From Acidimicrobiales bacterium (lineage in GTDB: Bacteria > Actinomycetota > Acidimicrobiia > Acidimicrobiales > JADJXE01), in assembly GCA_016716005.1 (NCBI GenBank), contig JADJXE010000001.1:633001-697000 (forward strand): a stretch of 64,000 bases of DNA, read 5' to 3'. Positions 62,208-64,000 of this stretch are shown here, in pieces. The position numbers and the translations under genes are program-made. A model generated the notes under the pieces. That model was not told the DNA's origin. It worked only from the letters and a program-made list of their open reading frames with translations, and searched no databases. The number at the start of each line of letters is the position of its first letter. The first letter of the stretch is position 1.

Positions 62208-63884
62208 GTGCGGCCGTTCGACCCGCGGCTGCTCCACCACGCCCGAGCGGCGCGGCTCGCCCTCGCCCTCGACGTCGGGCTCGGGCTGGCGACCACGGTC
62301 CTCCTCCTCGCTCAGGCGGTGCTGCTGGCCCGGGTGGTCGCCGGGGCCTTCGCCGGCGAGGCCGTCGCCGACGTGGCACCCGAGCTGTGGGCGCTGCTGG
62401 CGGTGGTGGGCGGCCGGAGTCTGTGCACCTGGGGCGTGGCCGTGGCGGGCCGCGCCGCCGCCGGCGCGGTGCTGACGTCCCTGCGTGGCGCGCTGGTGGA
62501 GCGGCGCCTGCGCGAGCGGCCGGCGGCGTTGGACGGCGCGGCCAGCGCCGAGGTGGCCGCCGCCGCCGTCCAGGGCGTCGACGCCCTCGAGGCCTACTTC
62601 GCCCGCTACCTCCCCCAGCTCGCCCTGGCTCTGCTCGTGCCGCCGGTGGTGCTGGTGCTGACCGCCACGATCGACCTGCAGTCGGCGGTGATCATGCTGC
62701 TCACCCTGCCGCTGGTCCCCGTGTTCCTCGTGCTGGTCGGCCGGGCGACCGAGGCGCGGACGAGGGCGAGGTGGGAGGCCCTCGCCCGCCTCTCCACCCA
62801 CTTCCTGGACGTGGTGACCGGCCTGGCGACCCTGCGGGCCTTCAACCGGGGTGAGGCCCAGACGGAGCGGATCGCCGCCGTCACCGACGAGTACCGCCGG
62901 ACCACCATGGCCACCCTGCGGTGGTCGTTCCTCTCGGGCGCGGTGCTCGACCTGGCGGCCACCCTGGCCACCGCACTCGTCGCGGTGGCCCTCGGCGTCC
63001 GGCTGGTCGGCGGCCGCGTGGGGTTCGAGGCCGCCCTCACCGTGCTGCTGCTCACCCCCGAGCTGTACGCGCCGATCCGAGCCGTCGGCGCCCGGTTCCA
63101 CGACGCCGCCGACGGACTGGCCGCGGCCGGACGCATCCTCGACCTGATCGGCGACGGCACCGCCCCGCGCCGCACGCCGCCCACCCGGCCGGCGCCCGCT
63201 CCGCACGGGTGCGCGGTGCGCCTCGAGGGGGTGGCCTTCACCTACCCGTCACGCCCCGCGCCGGTGCTCGAGTCCGTCGACCTCGAGCTGCGGCCGGGCG
63301 AGACGGTGGCCATCGTGGGCGCGAGCGGCGCCGGCAAGAGCACCCTGGCGTCGCTGCTGCTGCTGCTGGCCGCCCCGTCGGCCGGCCGGGTGACCGCCGG
63401 AGGGGTCGACCTGTCCGAGTGCGACCCGGCCGGTTGGCGGCGCCACCTGGCCTGGGTGCCCCAGCACCCCACCCTGTTCGCCGGGACGGTGGCCGACAAC
63501 ATCCGGCTGGGCGATCCCGGCGCGTCGCCGGAGCGAGTGGCGGCGGCCGCCCGGGCCTCCGGGGCCGCCGGGTTCATCGACGAGCTGCCCGACGGCTACC
63601 AGACCCGAGTCGGCGAGGGCGGCCGCCCGCTGTCCACGGGCGAGCGCCGGCGCATCGCCCTCGCCCGAGCCTTCCTGCGCGACGCGTCCCTCGTGATCCT
63701 CGACGAGCCGACCGCCGACCTCGACCCCGCCGGCGCGGCTGTCGTGGCCGCGGCGGTGGGCCGCCTGGGCGCCTCGCGCACCGTCGTGGTGCTGGCGCAC
63801 CGCGACGAGCTGGCCCGCACGGCCGACCGGGTGCTGCGCCTGGAGGGCGGGCGGCTCCACCTGGCCCACGGGGTGGCGCCGTGA
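62208..63884 (+). CDS. cydD: ABC exporter subunit CydD (cytochrome bd assembly)
   Basis: A 558-residue half-transporter with an N-terminal six-helix membrane domain and a C-terminal ATPase. Walker A is GASGAGKST, the signature is LSTGERRRIALARAF (a variant of LSGGQ), and Walker B is LVILDEPTADLDP. FLDVVTGLATLRAFNRGE in the membrane part is typical of CydD. With CydC it exports glutathione or cysteine (in this phylum perhaps another thiol) needed for bd oxidase assembly. GTG 62208 lies 12 bases after cydB; the stop overlaps cydC (GTGA). Confidence 0.93.
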   Translation: MRPFDPRLLHHARAARLALALDVGLGLATTVLLLAQAVLLARVVAGAFAGEAVADVAPELWALLAVVGGRSLCTWGVAVAGRAAAGAVLTSLRGALVERRLRERPAALDGAASAEVAAAAVQGVDALEAYFARYLPQLALALLVPPVVLVLTATIDLQSAVIMLLTLPLVPVFLVLVGRATEARTRARWEALARLSTHFLDVVTGLATLRAFNRGEAQTERIAAVTDEYRRTTMATLRWSFLSGAVLDLAATLATALVAVALGVRLVGGRVGFEAALTVLLLTPELYAPIRAVGARFHDAADGLAAAGRILDLIGDGTAPRRTPPTRPAPAPHGCAVRLEGVAFTYPSRPAPVLESVDLELRPGETVAIVGASGAGKSTLASLLLLLAAPSAGRVTAGGVDLSECDPAGWRRHLAWVPQHPTLFAGTVADNIRLGDPGASPERVAAAARASGAAGFIDELPDGYQTRVGEGGRPLSTGERRRIALARAFLRDASLVILDEPTADLDPAGAAVVAAAVGRLGASRTVVVLAHRDELARTADRVLRLEGGRLHLAHGVAP

Positions 63885-64000
63885 GCGCCCGGCGCGGCGA
63901 CGGCGCCCCGCCGACCGGGGCCCGCCAGGCCCGGTCGGCGCCGGCCGTGCTGCGGCGGCTCGTGCGCCTGGCCGGCGTGCCCCGCGCCCGCCTGGCCCTG
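63881..64000 (+). CDS. cydC: ABC exporter subunit CydC, 5' end only
   Basis: Only 40 codons are inside the window. GTG 63881 overlaps the cydD stop, and the visible part is an Arg/Ala-rich cytosolic start followed by RRLVRLAGVPRARLAL, where the first membrane helix would begin. Assignment rests on operon order (cydABDC) rather than on motifs. Confidence 0.7.
   Translation, partial: MSARRGDGAPPTGARQARSAPAVLRRLVRLAGVPRARLAL

Overview
The window is very GC-rich with G or C at nearly every third codon position, frequent GTG starts and many 1-4 base stop/start overlaps. These traits, together with TANNNT boxes six bases before start codons (leaderless mRNAs), F420/PPOX-type and mycothiol-type enzyme families, DUF2505, a SNF2+SWIM gene pair and lipobox lipoproteins, point to an actinomycete-type bacterium. 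An Acidimicrobiia-like lineage is my guess and is not proven. I see no rRNA, tRNA, CRISPR array, insertion sequence, phage or plasmid gene. No gap without a gene exceeds about 260 bases.

Layout. 0-3.1 kb (minus): a GGDEF/EAL cyclic-di-GMP enzyme cut by the window edge, translationally coupled to a FIST sensor protein. 3.2-11.6 kb: mostly single genes: Acg-type nitroreductase, extracellular GH31 glycosidase lipoprotein, membrane protein, lipoprotein, acidic protein, DUF2505 protein, ceramidase-like membrane protein and an F420/FMN oxidoreductase, with a 61-bp tandem repeat at 9.6 kb. 11.7-18.1 kb (plus): a complete NiFe-hydrogenase maturation operon in the order hypA-hypB-(relic)-endopeptidase-hypF-hypC-hypD-hypE. 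Between hypB and the endopeptidase a 14-codon stub reads like the first residues of a hydrogenase small subunit, so the hydrogenase structural genes appear to have been deleted cleanly. 18.1-26 kb: cupin, amidase, lipoprotein, stand-alone LigD-type polymerase, coiled-coil membrane protein, crotonase, DUF6159 protein, M28 peptidase and TrmO.

26-28.6 kb (minus): an operon of an alarmone-hydrolase-like HD protein, an unknown 373-residue protein and what looks like an HNH-endonuclease-family protein lacking its nuclease domain. 28.8-33.1 kb: DUF2817 peptidase, two more coiled-coil paralogues (one frameshifted), a sialidase lipoprotein and a multiply frameshifted gene. 33.4-37.4 kb: SNF2 helicase plus SWIM protein. 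37.6-41 kb: two-domain SGNH hydrolase, MDMPI-fold protein and DUF389 membrane protein. 41.3-49.1 kb (minus): a compact branched-chain/amide-type ABC importer made of fused parts (LivH-LivM fusion; MFS-LivF-LivG fusion; membrane-anchored binding protein) with a DUF6544 protein upstream. 49.2-55.7 kb: GNAT enzyme, crotonase, small membrane protein, a decayed tag glycosylase fragment, a lipoprotein, a type II P-type ATPase and a secreted glucosaminidase. 55.8-59.6 kb: alkylsulfatase-like metallo-beta-lactamase protein, a second amidase and an AlkA-type glycosylase. 59.6-64 kb (plus): cydA-cydB-cydD-cydC for cytochrome bd oxidase, with cydC cut by the window end.

Recurring themes: leaderless promoters, several of which drive tiny ORFs that overlap the start of the main gene (hypA, cydA, trmO); a family of GTTCTGTG-armed hairpins in intergenic gaps; and 61-nt-period repeats at two distant loci.
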